Part shown: positions 52,874 to 63,004 of the stretch, piece by piece
Layout of the letters: every line of letters starts with the position of its first letter
Position numbering within the stretch: the stretch's first letter is position 1
From: Sessilibacter corallicola
Lineage (GTDB): Bacteria > Pseudomonadota > Gammaproteobacteria > Pseudomonadales > Cellvibrionaceae
Direction: 5' to 3'
NCBI RefSeq assembly: GCF_021290925.1
Contig: NZ_JAJSLX010000001.1
Span: 1,364,001 to 1,428,000 of the forward strand
DNA length: 64,000 nt
Program-made: the position numbers and the translations under genes
Notes under the pieces: model-generated
The model's database searches: none
What the model was told of the DNA's origin: nothing
The model's input: the letters and a program-made list of their open reading frames with translations, nothing else

Positions 52874-53734
52874 ATGGGAATTGAAAGTTCGTTAACAAAA
52901 ACGATGGCCAATAACGCAGTCATTTTTTTGGCGATTATTTTTTATTGCCACAATGGGATGGCTCAAAGTCAAATTCCTCCACTCGATTGCGTTATTAACC
53001 CGTACCAAACCATCGAATTATCAAGCCCGGTTTCTGGGGTACTCAAAGAAGTTTCGGTGCAACACGCGGACTATTTGGAAAAAGGCGACGTGGTGGCTCA
53101 TCTTATTTCGGATGTTGAACTGGCGTCGGTAACGCTTGCCCTAGCAAGGGCCGAGATTAATTCGGAAATTTCCGTTAACAAAGTGAACCATAAATTCGAT
53201 TTACGCAGAAAAGAACGAATTGATTCTTTATACAGCAACAACAATGTTTCTTTCGACGCTAAGGATCAAGCCGATCGCGAATACCATTTATCGAAATGGC
53301 GACTCAAACAAGCACAAGATTTACAACATGTTAGAGCGTTAGAATTAGAACGTGCCAAGCAACAGCTGGAACAAAAAACCATTCGTTCCCCCATTGATGG
53401 TTTCGTGACTAAAACCTATTTAAATGTTGGTGAGTACGTCGATGATCAAGCTGTAGTTCGGCTGGCACAGCTCAATCCATTAAAAGTAAAAGTGATTGTG
53501 CCACTGCAATTTTATTCATCGATCACACCAGAGCAAATTGCCAACGTCTTTCCAGAATCAGCTCCCGATTCACCATTGAAAGCCCACGTGCTAAGTGTTG
53601 ATCCCATGGCCGATGCCGCCAGTGGCACCTTTGGTATTGAACTCACTTTAGAGAATTCGGATTTTAAAATATTAGCTGGGCAAAAATGTTTGATTCATTT
53701 ATCGGAAAGCGCGGTGAAATCAGTCGCAAGATAA
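52874..53734 (+). CDS. HlyD-family periplasmic adaptor
   Basis: 286 aa. The signal peptide is VIFLAIIFYCHNGMAQSQ (residues 17-33), so the protein is exported rather than membrane-anchored. The barrel-sandwich begins IELSSPVSGVLKEVSVQHADYLEKGDVVAHLIS, continues through a coiled-coil hairpin (about 75-150) and returns in KTIRSPIDGFVTKTYLNVGEYVDDQAVVRLAQL, typical of efflux or secretion adaptors. The C-terminal beta domain reads PMADAASGTFGIELTLENSDFKILAGQKCLIHL. It is 151 bases after the M50 gene and 42 before the giant-protein gene. No outer-membrane factor gene accompanies it. Confidence 0.87.
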   Translation: MGIESSLTKTMANNAVIFLAIIFYCHNGMAQSQIPPLDCVINPYQTIELSSPVSGVLKEVSVQHADYLEKGDVVAHLISDVELASVTLALARAEINSEISVNKVNHKFDLRRKERIDSLYSNNNVSFDAKDQADREYHLSKWRLKQAQDLQHVRALELERAKQQLEQKTIRSPIDGFVTKTYLNVGEYVDDQAVVRLAQLNPLKVKVIVPLQFYSSITPEQIANVFPESAPDSPLKAHVLSVDPMADAASGTFGIELTLENSDFKILAGQKCLIHLSESAVKSVAR

Positions 53735-53776
53735 CCATTCAATATTTGTATAATTAATTTAAATTGTTGTTGCACT

Positions 53777-56700
53777 ATGTTGAAACACTTAAAAAAACAG
53801 TGGTCGAGATTTTCGGACTCCGTACTGTCTGAATCGCACCACGGCCCATTGCAATCCGTTGAAACACGGTTGATGTTTTCGGCAGATACTGCTGTGGTAT
53901 TTGATCCCGATAAATTATTAGAAGCCACTGATAAAATTGAGCTTGCCACAACCATCGAAGAAATTAATACCAAACTTACTAAAACTGCACCACCGAGCGA
54001 AGCCGACAAACCGGATTTATTGCAGCCAAGACAAGCGATTTCTGGAATAACATCAGAGCCTGCGATATTAATATCAGCAAATAGTAATCAAACAGAACTC
54101 ACTGGTGAGGATGGTAGCACTGAATCTCTGACAGCCAGTGAATTAATCGCTGGTGATACTATTTCCGACGAAGCAACCGGAAACTCGTCGGCATTTCTAA
54201 CCAATGTTCTCGATCTTTCGTCGTTTACCAATGGCAGCGTTGATTTAGACGCAGCACATTTTGTCAGTAACGATATCACCCTCGGCGTTGGTGCTAATGC
54301 GGTCGATCTACAAGCGGGTGATTTAATTCTATCCACGGCTACAAACCGCACATTTACCGGCACCGACGGTGGTGAGTTGTCGGTTAACCGAGACGATTTA
54401 TTTATTTTTCGGCCCACCACCGCCGGAGATTTTTCCAGCGGCAGTTTTCATGAGTTACTTACAGATCTCAATTCCAGAACCGGTTTATTAGAAGCACTCG
54501 GTATTACTCTAACCGGCGGCGATACCGTATCGGCGGTGAGCCTTATTGAACAAGACGTGGTCATCGGTGGCCAAACCTTAACGACTGGAAGCTTACTGGT
54601 GGGCTTTCAACAAGACTCATCGGTTTATGTAATTACGCCGGAAAATTTCGGCACCGAAGATTCCCTCACACTGCTCACCGATTTGAATATTGACGGCACC
54701 AGCTTACCGGAAGATACAGGAATTGCTTCACTGGAATTTATCGAACAAACCGTTACTTTTGGTTCATCACAACTTACTGCTGGCACACTTGTCGTTTCAT
54801 TCACTGGCACCGGAGATTTTCCTAACGGCGGCAGTAATTTAACAACCGCCACTACCGATTTAATCAGTTTTTCGTTAAGTGAATCTGGTTCGGATCTTGT
54901 CGCCAGTGTTGATTCAATTATCTTTGAAGGTGGCGATATTAATCTTACCGATTCGACCATTAATGCCTTTGGTTTTTTTACCGGCACGCTCGATTCTCAA
55001 TCTGAAAACGCACCACCCATTGGGGAAATTACAATCGCTGGTAGCACTGTCGAAGGAGAAACCCTATCGGTCGATACCTCCACGCTTGCCGACGCCGATG
55101 GTTTGGGCACATTTAATTATCAATGGTTACGCAACGGAGAAGTGATAGGTAATGGTCGCGACGCGACTTATGAATTGAGCCAGCCTGATGTCGGCCAACA
55201 AATTTCGGTAGAAATTACCTACACCGATGGCAGCGGCAATGAAGAAACCATCGTTAGTGATGTCACATCAGCGGTTACCAATGTGAACAACACGCCGCAA
55301 GGCAACGTTAATATCATTGGCACTCCCACCGTTGGCCAAACCCTTGTCGCCGACATTTCACAACTTCAAGATGGAGACACACTGGGCACATTAAACTACC
55401 AGTGGTTGCGCGATGGCAATCCAATAACGGGAGCTAACAGCAACCAGTACGTTGTGATGAATTCCGATGTGGGATCAGAACTGCAATTGCAGGTTTCTTA
55501 CGTTGATGGTCAAGGCACGGGCGAATCCGCCGCCAGTGCCGCGTCGCCATTGGTGTCTTCACCGTCAACGCCAGACGACACCATCGTCACGAGTTTAATG
55601 GGCAGTAATATTGAAGACTCGACCTTTTCGGTAAATTTGGATGTCACCGATTCCTCCACCAATCCATTCACACCAACGGATACCACCTACCAGTGGTTGC
55701 GCGACGGCTCGGCCATTGATGGCGCCACCCAATCAACGTACACCGCAGACGACGCCGATGTCGGCTCGCGAATTTCGGTGTACATTGAATTCACCAACAG
55801 TTCTGGAGAAACCCAAAATACCGTTTCTTCCGAATCCGAAATCATTACTGCCATTAATGATTCGCCCACGGGCACGGTTTCGGTAACCGGCAACCCAACA
55901 GAGAATGAAACGTTATTGGCCGATACATCCGCAGTTTCCGATGCGGATGGGCTCGGTGCGTTCAGTTATCAGTGGTTTCGAGATAACACATTAATTGCTG
56001 GCGCCACAGACGCTTCTTTCACGCTGTCGCAAACCGACGTTGGCACAAACATTCACGTGCAAGTTTCCTACACAGATCAGCAAGGCTTTGATGAAACACT
56101 GACATCAGCGCCAACAGCAGCCATCACCAACATTAATAATCCAGTGACTGGTGATGTCTTTATTTCTGGCAACGCTCAAGAAGACGAAACCTTATCTGCC
56201 GTTACTGCTTCTCTCACAGACACTGACGGACTCGGCACGCTCAATTACCAGTGGTTTCGCAATGGCGAAGCGATTTCTGGTGCAGTAGGGGAGCATTATC
56301 AACTCGACGACCAAGACGTGAACGCCATTGTCAGTGTTGAAGTGAATTACATGGACGCAAACGGATCAGTGGAACGTGTGTTTAGTGAAAATACCGATTC
56401 CATAACCGGTGTGAACGATTCGCCCGACGGCACAATTAACCTTGTCGGCACCGCTAACGTCGGTGAGCGTTTAAGTGCGAACACCAATCAGTTGTCGGAC
56501 CCCGACGGAATTGGAACACTGACTTATCAATGGTTGAGAAACGGTATTACCATTGATAACGCCACCGAATCTGATTACACCATCACCTCGCTGGATGAAA
56601 ACACCGCACTGTCGGTGCAAATCAGTTACTTGGATAATCAAGGGACACTAGAAGCTATTACGAGCGATTCGCTATTGGTTAACGCAATCGAAGAAGAACC

Positions 56701-57754
56701 ACCAGCAACACCACCAACCGACAATACCGAACCTGACACGACAGTACCGGACACTACTGAACCAAATCCTACTGAACCAGACCCAACTGAACAGCCCATC
56801 AACAACGAGCCTCCTCCCGAAGAAGACACGCCCGTTGTTACACCAAACAACGAGGAAGACCAAAACCCAGAGCAGGAAGAAGTTGCCACGCCGGAACCGA
56901 ACCCGATTATTACACCAATAAACGACCCAACCCCGGTGTCTACGCCGAGCAGTGCTGAGTCGGAACCGGTTACTGCGGTAGATTCGAACACCGGCAACGA
57001 TGCTCTAGAGTCTGATACCGAAACTGCAAATACAGACGATAACGAAGGCGCAGAAATTACGGCGGCGGTTAATTCAGAAGAACAATCCAACAGCAACGAC
57101 GACAACAGTAACAACACAGAATCCGATGCCATAGACACTAACACTTCGGATGAATCGCCAGCAGAAGAAGCAACAGTCACCATTGGTGCAACCACAATTT
57201 CACGCGGTTCAGTGGCAGACATCGACGGTATTTTTGATTTTCAGAATTTAAGCACTGCGCGCTTAGCCAGCTTTGCGTCGGTTCTGGGCGATTCATCGTC
57301 GCCAATTTCTAGTTTTAGCGAGCTGTTCAATGCTAACGCCCTTAAAACCGAATTAACGTCGTTTATTAGCTACCACGAAGATAATTTCCTGAACATCGAT
57401 AGCGTTTTAAACTCGTTCGATCTATTAAATTATCTGAACGAATCTGAAGGAGATGAGCCGTGGACACAAGAAATACATAATTTAGAAATTAAAAGTAAAA
57501 TTATTTGGGACGGCGTTGCCACATTAACGGCCGGTGTTTCTATTGGTTATACCGTTTGGATTATTCGCAGCGGTTTTATTTTATCGACCGCCTTAGGCGC
57601 CTTGCCTGCGTGGCGATTTGTTGATCCTCTGCCGGTGCTCACCGGAATCAACACCAGCCAAAACGACGACGATCAAAGTCTTGAAGCCTTGGTCAGCGAC
57701 AATGCTAACCACCAGCCATCGGGAGGCACACATGCTGATAAACCGATGGCTTAA
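53777..57754 (+). CDS. Giant envelope protein: LEPR-XLL-like N-terminus, six Ig-like repeats, membrane anchor
   Basis: 1325 aa, acidic. No signal peptide. Residues 22-41 ([20 protein letters not shown]) match the LEPR-XLL-type motif found at the N-termini of very large bacterial repeat proteins. Residues 130-400 are beta-rich. Six Ig-like repeats of about 92 residues run from 414 to 970, each with [16 protein letters not shown]-like and DVGxxIxVxxxYxD blocks. A Pro/Glu/Thr/Asn-rich linker occupies 973-1135. The C-terminal module (1140-1290) has a membrane span at about 1246-1270 followed by [13 protein letters not shown]. The protein is probably surface or periplasmic, possibly an adhesin. 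Neighbouring PqqD/M50/HlyD proteins may export or release it; the hybrid kinase gene overlaps its 3' end by 23 bases. Confidence 0.86.
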   Translation: MLKHLKKQWSRFSDSVLSESHHGPLQSVETRLMFSADTAVVFDPDKLLEATDKIELATTIEEINTKLTKTAPPSEADKPDLLQPRQAISGITSEPAILISANSNQTELTGEDGSTESLTASELIAGDTISDEATGNSSAFLTNVLDLSSFTNGSVDLDAAHFVSNDITLGVGANAVDLQAGDLILSTATNRTFTGTDGGELSVNRDDLFIFRPTTAGDFSSGSFHELLTDLNSRTGLLEALGITLTGGDTVSAVSLIEQDVVIGGQTLTTGSLLVGFQQDSSVYVITPENFGTEDSLTLLTDLNIDGTSLPEDTGIASLEFIEQTVTFGSSQLTAGTLVVSFTGTGDFPNGGSNLTTATTDLISFSLSESGSDLVASVDSIIFEGGDINLTDSTINAFGFFTGTLDSQSENAPPIGEITIAGSTVEGETLSVDTSTLADADGLGTFNYQWLRNGEVIGNGRDATYELSQPDVGQQISVEITYTDGSGNEETIVSDVTSAVTNVNNTPQGNVNIIGTPTVGQTLVADISQLQDGDTLGTLNYQWLRDGNPITGANSNQYVVMNSDVGSELQLQVSYVDGQGTGESAASAASPLVSSPSTPDDTIVTSLMGSNIEDSTFSVNLDVTDSSTNPFTPTDTTYQWLRDGSAIDGATQSTYTADDADVGSRISVYIEFTNSSGETQNTVSSESEIITAINDSPTGTVSVTGNPTENETLLADTSAVSDADGLGAFSYQWFRDNTLIAGATDASFTLSQTDVGTNIHVQVSYTDQQGFDETLTSAPTAAITNINNPVTGDVFISGNAQEDETLSAVTASLTDTDGLGTLNYQWFRNGEAISGAVGEHYQLDDQDVNAIVSVEVNYMDANGSVERVFSENTDSITGVNDSPDGTINLVGTANVGERLSANTNQLSDPDGIGTLTYQWLRNGITIDNATESDYTITSLDENTALSVQISYLDNQGTLEAITSDSLLVNAIEEEPPATPPTDNTEPDTTVPDTTEPNPTEPDPTEQPINNEPPPEEDTPVVTPNNEEDQNPEQEEVATPEPNPIITPINDPTPVSTPSSAESEPVTAVDSNTGNDALESDTETANTDDNEGAEITAAVNSEEQSNSNDDNSNNTESDAIDTNTSDESPAEEATVTIGATTISRGSVADIDGIFDFQNLSTARLASFASVLGDSSSPISSFSELFNANALKTELTSFISYHEDNFLNIDSVLNSFDLLNYLNESEGDEPWTQEIHNLEIKSKIIWDGVATLTAGVSIGYTVWIIRSGFILSTALGALPAWRFVDPLPVLTGINTSQNDDDQSLEALVSDNANHQPSGGTHADKPMA
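55016..56686 (+). repeat. Six internal Ig-like repeats, about 92 codons each
   Basis: Units begin near protein residues 414, 507, 601, 697, 790 and 884. The most constant elements are YQWLR(N/D)G, the preceding DxDGLGT and the (D)VGxxxxVxxxY strand. Unit 3 lacks DGLGT and unit 5 has YQWFRNG. Divergence at the DNA level is considerable, so this is an old amplification. Confidence 0.85.
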
Positions 57755-60365
57755 ACAGTATACCGTCAGTGTTAGAATCGCATTGGGATTAGCCAGCATT
57801 GTTACGCTGTTGCTGATTACGTCTGGTTTAACCGGAATTATGCCAAAAGAGAACGAAGCCATTTGGCATTCCAGGCAAACGGTCGGAGAAATTATGGCGG
57901 CGGCCAATTCTTTGTATGTGGCCCGCTCCGAATTTCAGCGATCGGAGTCGCTGTTAGCTTATTCAGTGAAACGCGACGCCACATTATTATCGGCAGGTTT
58001 GAGAACAAAACACGGCGTATTGTTAGTTGACGTAGAAGAACACGCGGATCACTGGGTGATAGAATCTGATTCGACTGTAAAGCTTTCTGGTGAAAACCCT
58101 CGCAGCGATAATAAATCACAGTTCGCCACCATTGCTAACCAAACAGACTCCCACGGCCACAACGTTGCACAAATAACCATTCCCATACAAAAAAACAACG
58201 ATCACTGGGGACAACTCGAACTCCGATTTGAGCCAGTTAATCATTCTTTTTTAGGCATTTATTTGCCGCCTTCTTACGGATTAATTATTTTTATTTCGTT
58301 TTTCAGTTTTTTACTGTTCAGCTTTTTATTACAACGGATTTTAAAAGACTTAGACCCATCCCAGGCAATTCCTGAGCGGGTGCAAAACGCGTTGGATACC
58401 ATTGCCGAAGGATTATTGGTTCTCGATTCAAAACAAAATATTGTGTTAGCGAATCAAGCCTTTACTAATATGGTAAACATTCCAACAAAAGCGTTGCTCG
58501 GCAAACCTGCAACCACGTTCGACTGGCTTTCGCTCAATGGCGAGTCTATCGACAAGCAAAATTTGCCTTGGCAAAAAACGTTAACCACAGGGGAACGCTA
58601 CAAAAATCAACGCTTGCATTTATTAATTGATAATAACCAAAAATATTCTTTTCAAATCAGTTGCTCTCCAGTTTTAAACACCGAAAATTCCGTTGGCGGA
58701 GTTTTGGTTAGCCTCGACGACATCACGCTTCTTGAGCAAAAAGAAATGGAGCTGCAAGCGTCTAAACGGTTAGCCGAGCAAGCCAACCAAGCCAAAAGTG
58801 ATTTTCTCGCCAACATGAGCCACGAGATTCGCACCCCCATGAACGCGATTATGGGGTTCACAGAAGTTTTGCTGCGCTCCTACCAAGATTCCGGGAATGA
58901 AAAACTCGCCGACAACGCCGAGCATTACTTAAATACCATTGCCAGCTCTAGCCATCATTTATTGAATTTAATCAACGATATTTTGGATTTATCCAAAGTC
59001 GAATCCGGCAAGCTCGAATTGGAAAGTATTGAGTGCAGCATTCATTTAATGATCGCAGAAGTCATACAGGTGCTTTCGGTGAAAGCCGAAGAAAAAGGTT
59101 TACAGTTAGTTTATCAACCTCGCACACCCATGCCGCAAACGGTTGAGTCAGACCCAGCAAGGGTGCGGCAGATCATTACCAATCTGGTCGGCAACGCAAT
59201 TAAATTTACCCACAAAGGCCGGGTGGTGGTTGCCAGTCACTGGCGGAAAACCGCAAAAGGTTACGCCTTAGAAATTGATGTTGAAGACTCAGGCATCGGC
59301 ATGACACAGCATCAAGTTGATCATATTTTTTCGCCCTTCGTGCAAGCCGACAGTTCCATAACACGTGAATTCGGTGGCACGGGGTTAGGCTTGAGTATTA
59401 GTAAACACTTTGCCGAAGCCTTTGGTGGCAAACTCGATTGCAAAAGTATTTTGGGCGTCGGCAGTACGTTTCGATTAATTTTACCGATCAAAAAATTCCA
59501 CGCCAATTTGCTGTCCATCGACGAACTTAAACAGTCGAACACACCCATCAGTGAACAAGCCGAACACTGGCAATTTGAACCCACACGAATATTAGTAGTT
59601 GATGATGGCGATGAAAACCGAGAACTACTGACTATTGTGCTCGAAGACGCAGGACTAGAAGTGGTCACCGCCTGCGACGGCATTGAGGCGTTAAAACAAG
59701 TTGCCGTCACAGAGCCAGAGGTAATTTTGTTGGATGTGCAAATGCCCAAAATGGACGGATTTACCGTGGTTAAAAAACTGCGCGCGCAGCAGTGGAACAA
59801 ACCCATTATCGCGCTCACTGCTCATGCAATGGCGGGCACAGCCGATAAATGCTTAAAGGCGGGCTATACTGATTACTTATCAAAACCTATCGTTATTAAT
59901 AAATTATTAAATACATTAAAAAAATACGTACCAGGTAACGCTCATAAAGCAATACCCAGCGATACAACTTCAACGACACAAACATTCGACAGTCAAACAG
60001 CCGGTCATCAAACAATCAGTAGTCAAACAACAAGAAATACAACGGCAAATGCTCCTATTTTTTCACCATTAGCCGAAGATCCCCGATTTTTCCCCATTGT
60101 GAAACGTTGGGTTGATCGCCTGGATGGGCAAATGGCAGAGCTGGATCTTTCCGTTGTCGAAAAACAGTACGAAAAAATTTCAGAAATAGCACACGCATTA
60201 AAAGGATCAGCAGGCACCGCAGGCTTTTATGAATTCAGTGATAGCGCCAATAACTTAGAACAACTCGCCGGAGAAGGCACTAACGCTCCGGCCATTGAAC
60301 ACGCAGTTAAGCAAATAAAAAGTCTGCGCCGCCGGATTCAGTTACCGGCCAGTGCCGACGCTTAA
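57732..60365 (+). CDS. Hybrid sensor histidine kinase with receiver and Hpt
   Basis: 877 aa from the ATG at 57732 (the open frame begins earlier, but upstream codons lie inside the giant gene). Two membrane spans at about 13-32 and 182-203 enclose a 150-residue periplasmic sensor. PAS follows at about 217-334 ([20 protein letters not shown]). HisKA has the phospho-His in [15 protein letters not shown] (H364), HATPase the N-box [10 protein letters not shown] and [13 protein letters not shown]. The receiver has Asp668 in [14 protein letters not shown]. After a Thr/Gln-rich linker the Hpt has His821 in [16 protein letters not shown]. It overlaps the giant-protein gene by 23 bases and is followed 60 bases later by a REC-EAL protein, its likely phosphorelay target. 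Confidence 0.94.
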   Translation: MLINRWLKQYTVSVRIALGLASIVTLLLITSGLTGIMPKENEAIWHSRQTVGEIMAAANSLYVARSEFQRSESLLAYSVKRDATLLSAGLRTKHGVLLVDVEEHADHWVIESDSTVKLSGENPRSDNKSQFATIANQTDSHGHNVAQITIPIQKNNDHWGQLELRFEPVNHSFLGIYLPPSYGLIIFISFFSFLLFSFLLQRILKDLDPSQAIPERVQNALDTIAEGLLVLDSKQNIVLANQAFTNMVNIPTKALLGKPATTFDWLSLNGESIDKQNLPWQKTLTTGERYKNQRLHLLIDNNQKYSFQISCSPVLNTENSVGGVLVSLDDITLLEQKEMELQASKRLAEQANQAKSDFLANMSHEIRTPMNAIMGFTEVLLRSYQDSGNEKLADNAEHYLNTIASSSHHLLNLINDILDLSKVESGKLELESIECSIHLMIAEVIQVLSVKAEEKGLQLVYQPRTPMPQTVESDPARVRQIITNLVGNAIKFTHKGRVVVASHWRKTAKGYALEIDVEDSGIGMTQHQVDHIFSPFVQADSSITREFGGTGLGLSISKHFAEAFGGKLDCKSILGVGSTFRLILPIKKFHANLLSIDELKQSNTPISEQAEHWQFEPTRILVVDDGDENRELLTIVLEDAGLEVVTACDGIEALKQVAVTEPEVILLDVQMPKMDGFTVVKKLRAQQWNKPIIALTAHAMAGTADKCLKAGYTDYLSKPIVINKLLNTLKKYVPGNAHKAIPSDTTSTTQTFDSQTAGHQTISSQTTRNTTANAPIFSPLAEDPRFFPIVKRWVDRLDGQMAELDLSVVEKQYEKISEIAHALKGSAGTAGFYEFSDSANNLEQLAGEGTNAPAIEHAVKQIKSLRRRIQLPASADA

Positions 60366-60425
60366 AACAGCAAATATTAGCCATCAAAACATGTGTAGCC
60401 GCAGCCAGGAATCTACGTTAACGCA

Positions 60426-62231
60426 ATGACCGATCAATTCGCAAAACTGCTCAATAAAGATTTAATAGAACGAATCTACGATTCTCTGTTTTTATTGGTA
60501 GACGACGAAGCGCTGGTCACGGACTTTATTCAGTTGTACTTAGAAGACAAAGGCTTCAACAATATTATGTCGCTGACTCAATCCGAGGCAGCCATAGACA
60601 CCATAAAAAACCATCCCGTTGATATCGTTCTTCTGGACCTTGTGATGCCCAAGGTGTCTGGGTTTGAAATTCTCACTCAACTGCGCAAACACTCGCAGTT
60701 TCAATATCTGCCTGTGATCGTTTTAACGTCATCAACCGACGCCCAAACAAAATTGCGCGCGCTCGAACTCGGCGCCACCGATTTTTTGGCGAAACCGGTC
60801 GACCCCAGTGAATTGGTATTGCGCGTGCGCAATTGTTTGACAGTGCGAGCGTATCAAACCCAATTAACGTATTACGATCCACTAACCTGTTTGCCAAATC
60901 GGCAGCTGTTTATTCAACGCCTTACCCACATTGTCAGCAATAACAAATCTCAATCGCTGTCTATTTTTACCATTTGCCTCGATCAGCACCGTCGGGTTCA
61001 CAACACATTGGGACCGTTAATTGCCGATGAGCTGTTATCGGCGGTAGCGGAAAATTTGGCGGCAACGTGCCAGTCGGCGGATATTACCGAACGGTTGGGG
61101 ATAACGGATTTAACTCGCATGCTGGCTCGGACTGCGCCGGATGAGTTTTCACTGATGCTGCCGTCGTGCGAGCCCGACTGCTGCGCCCAACTGGCGGAGA
61201 AAATTAATCGCAGCTTGTCGCACAAATACGTGGTCGATGATCACGAAATATTTGCTTGCGTATCGATCGGCATCGCTTTTTATCCCAGAGATGGGGAAAG
61301 CCCTAATCAGCTGATTAAATCGGCCAGCGCTGCTTCCGCTTACGCGCGCAAACAAGGCGGTAACCTGTACAAGTTTTATTCGGCCGACATTGATACCAAT
61401 GACAAAAAGCGCCTCAGCCTAGACACCGCACTTAGGAAAGCACTGGAGAACAACGAATTCGCGCTGGTTTATCAACCCAAAGTGGATCCCAGTAACGGTA
61501 AGGTCATAGGAGCGGAAGCACTACTGCGCTGGCGCCGATTTGGTCTGAACGTATCGTCCCCAGAAGTGTTTATTTCTATGGCTGAGGAAAACGGCTTGAT
61601 TGTGCCCATTGGCGAATGGGCCTTCAATCAAGCGTGCAAGCAGTTATCGATTTGGCATCACCAAGGGTTTTCGCATTTATCGATGGCAGTTAATGTTTCT
61701 GCGCCGCAATTTTATGAGCCTAATTTTTTAAACAATCTCTTAAAAGCAAAACAGACCAACAACGTTAACCTAAACAAAATCACAATAGAAATTACCGAAA
61801 GCACCTTGATGGGTGATGCTGAAACGCTGATCGAAAAGCTCAACGTGATCAAAGATTTTGGCGTAGAAATTTCGATCGATGATTTTGGCACAGGCTATTC
61901 ATCATTAAGCTATCTAAAACGCTTCCCCATTGATGAATTAAAAATTGACCGCTCGTTTATTGAGGATTTACCGTCATCGGCCTCGGATTTATCCATCGTG
62001 AAAGCAATTGTCGCTATGGCCGAAAGTCTGCAATTGCGCTTGGTTGCCGAAGGGGTCGAGACGGAAGATCAACTCAATATTTTACAATCCTTAAACTGCG
62101 CCTGCGTTCAGGGTTATTACTACTCAAAACCGGTTTCCGCCGAAGACTTCACTCGCTACTTAATCCACAACCAAGCAACCCAAACAACCACCCAAGAACC
62201 AAGCGCGCCGGACGCTCGTATCAACCCGTAA
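60426..62231 (+). CDS. Response regulator with degenerate GGDEF and intact EAL
   Basis: 601 aa. The receiver (18-135) has Asp71 in IVLLDLVMPKVSGFE and Lys123 in LAKPVD. The GGDEF domain (about 145-315) has lost its signature: TAPDEF stands where GGDEF should be, so cyclase activity is unlikely. The EAL domain (340-580) keeps all usual catalytic elements: GAEALLRW (Glu364), NVSAPQF, EITEST, IDDFGTGYSSLSYLKRFPIDELKIDRSF, AEGVETEDQL and QGYYYSKP. It should be a phosphorylation-controlled c-di-GMP phosphodiesterase. Last gene of the six-gene unit, presumably fed by the preceding hybrid kinase. Confidence 0.94.
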   Translation: MTDQFAKLLNKDLIERIYDSLFLLVDDEALVTDFIQLYLEDKGFNNIMSLTQSEAAIDTIKNHPVDIVLLDLVMPKVSGFEILTQLRKHSQFQYLPVIVLTSSTDAQTKLRALELGATDFLAKPVDPSELVLRVRNCLTVRAYQTQLTYYDPLTCLPNRQLFIQRLTHIVSNNKSQSLSIFTICLDQHRRVHNTLGPLIADELLSAVAENLAATCQSADITERLGITDLTRMLARTAPDEFSLMLPSCEPDCCAQLAEKINRSLSHKYVVDDHEIFACVSIGIAFYPRDGESPNQLIKSASAASAYARKQGGNLYKFYSADIDTNDKKRLSLDTALRKALENNEFALVYQPKVDPSNGKVIGAEALLRWRRFGLNVSSPEVFISMAEENGLIVPIGEWAFNQACKQLSIWHHQGFSHLSMAVNVSAPQFYEPNFLNNLLKAKQTNNVNLNKITIEITESTLMGDAETLIEKLNVIKDFGVEISIDDFGTGYSSLSYLKRFPIDELKIDRSFIEDLPSSASDLSIVKAIVAMAESLQLRLVAEGVETEDQLNILQSLNCACVQGYYYSKPVSAEDFTRYLIHNQATQTTTQEPSAPDARINP

Positions 62232-62259
62232 ATCAGCGGCGACACAATCACTCTATCGA

Positions 62260-62277
62260 ATCAAATCCGGATTTGAT
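62260..62277. promoter_or_regulatory. Perfect 18-bp palindrome downstream of the EAL gene
   Basis: ATCAAATCCGGATTTGAT is self-complementary with no loop, located 29 bases after the EAL stop and about 200 before cytochrome c5. It may be an operator or part of a 3'-end structure; no T-run follows. Confidence 0.5.
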
Positions 62278-62475
62278 GGCTGACCAATTTGGGGGAATTG
62301 TGGGGTCAACTTTCAATCGAAATGTGAAATTGTCTTAAAATAGATCAAAACTAAACGAACAAGACTATATTTTAGTCGGGCTTTATCCGATTAATTTTCA
62401 CCCCTCGGAGGTTTGTGGTTATAATCCCGCCCCAATTAAAAAGTACAACCCTAAAAGTGCATGAGGGAAATCGTG

Positions 62476-62928
62476 ATGCTAGACACAATCAAGCCGGTAG
62501 TTAGTAAGCTAATCACTGCAAAAAATGCTTTGTTCACCCTGGCAGTTGCCACTTTGTTAGGCGTATCTATCAGCCACGCAGATGAAGTTGCCGAAGGAAT
62601 CAAAGAGCGTATTGCTCCTGTGGGCGAGCTTTGTATGTCAGGTGACCCTTGTGCCGCAGCGCCGGCTGCTCCAGTTGCCGCTGGTCCTCGCAGTGGTCAG
62701 GAAGTTTTTGACACCAAATGTACGACTTGCCACACCGCAGGCGTATCTGGCGCACCAAGAATTGGTAATGCTGCCGATTGGGCACCACGTATCGCACAGG
62801 GCGACAGCGCTATGTTCGACAACGCCTGGAACGGTATCAATGCAATGCCACCAAAAGGTCTTTGCCTAGATTGTTCAGAAGATGAAATTCGTGCTGCTAT
62901 CGAACATATGGTCAATAACAGCAAGTAA
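62476..62928 (+). CDS. Cytochrome c5 family protein
   Basis: 150 aa from the ATG at 62476, which has GAGGGA about 7 bases upstream; the ATG at 62461 is less likely. A signal or membrane segment lies at about residues 17-36 (FTLAVATLLGVSISHADE), so the haem domain is periplasmic. A linker rich in Ala/Pro leads to the haem-binding motif CTTCH within FDTKCTTCHTAGVSGAPRIGNAADWAPRIAQG. The distal Met is in NAMPPKGLCLDCSEDE, where the C-x-x-C pair is the cytochrome c5-type disulfide. It carries electrons in the respiratory chain. Single gene, convergent with the ABC-F gene. Confidence 0.92.
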   Translation: MLDTIKPVVSKLITAKNALFTLAVATLLGVSISHADEVAEGIKERIAPVGELCMSGDPCAAAPAAPVAAGPRSGQEVFDTKCTTCHTAGVSGAPRIGNAADWAPRIAQGDSAMFDNAWNGINAMPPKGLCLDCSEDEIRAAIEHMVNNSK

Positions 62929-62950
62929 TCAATCGCCCGATTGATCTGGT

Positions 62951-62981
62951 TTGGCTTGAATGACAACTTCGTTCAAGCCAA
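62951..62981. terminator. Stem-loop between convergent genes
   Basis: TTGGCTTGAA (62951-62960) with TTCAAGCCAA (62972-62981), loop 11 nt. It separates cytochrome c5 from the ABC-F gene; neither side has a clear T-run, so efficiency is uncertain. Confidence 0.5.
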
Positions 62982-63004
62982 CACCACCTTACCGTTTATC
63001 TCTC

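Noticed and set aside
56638-57222. 194-codon minus-strand frame rich in Ser, Val and Gly
   Set aside because: Antisense to the Glu/Thr/Pro/Asn-rich linker of the giant protein; its composition is a direct mirror of that linker.
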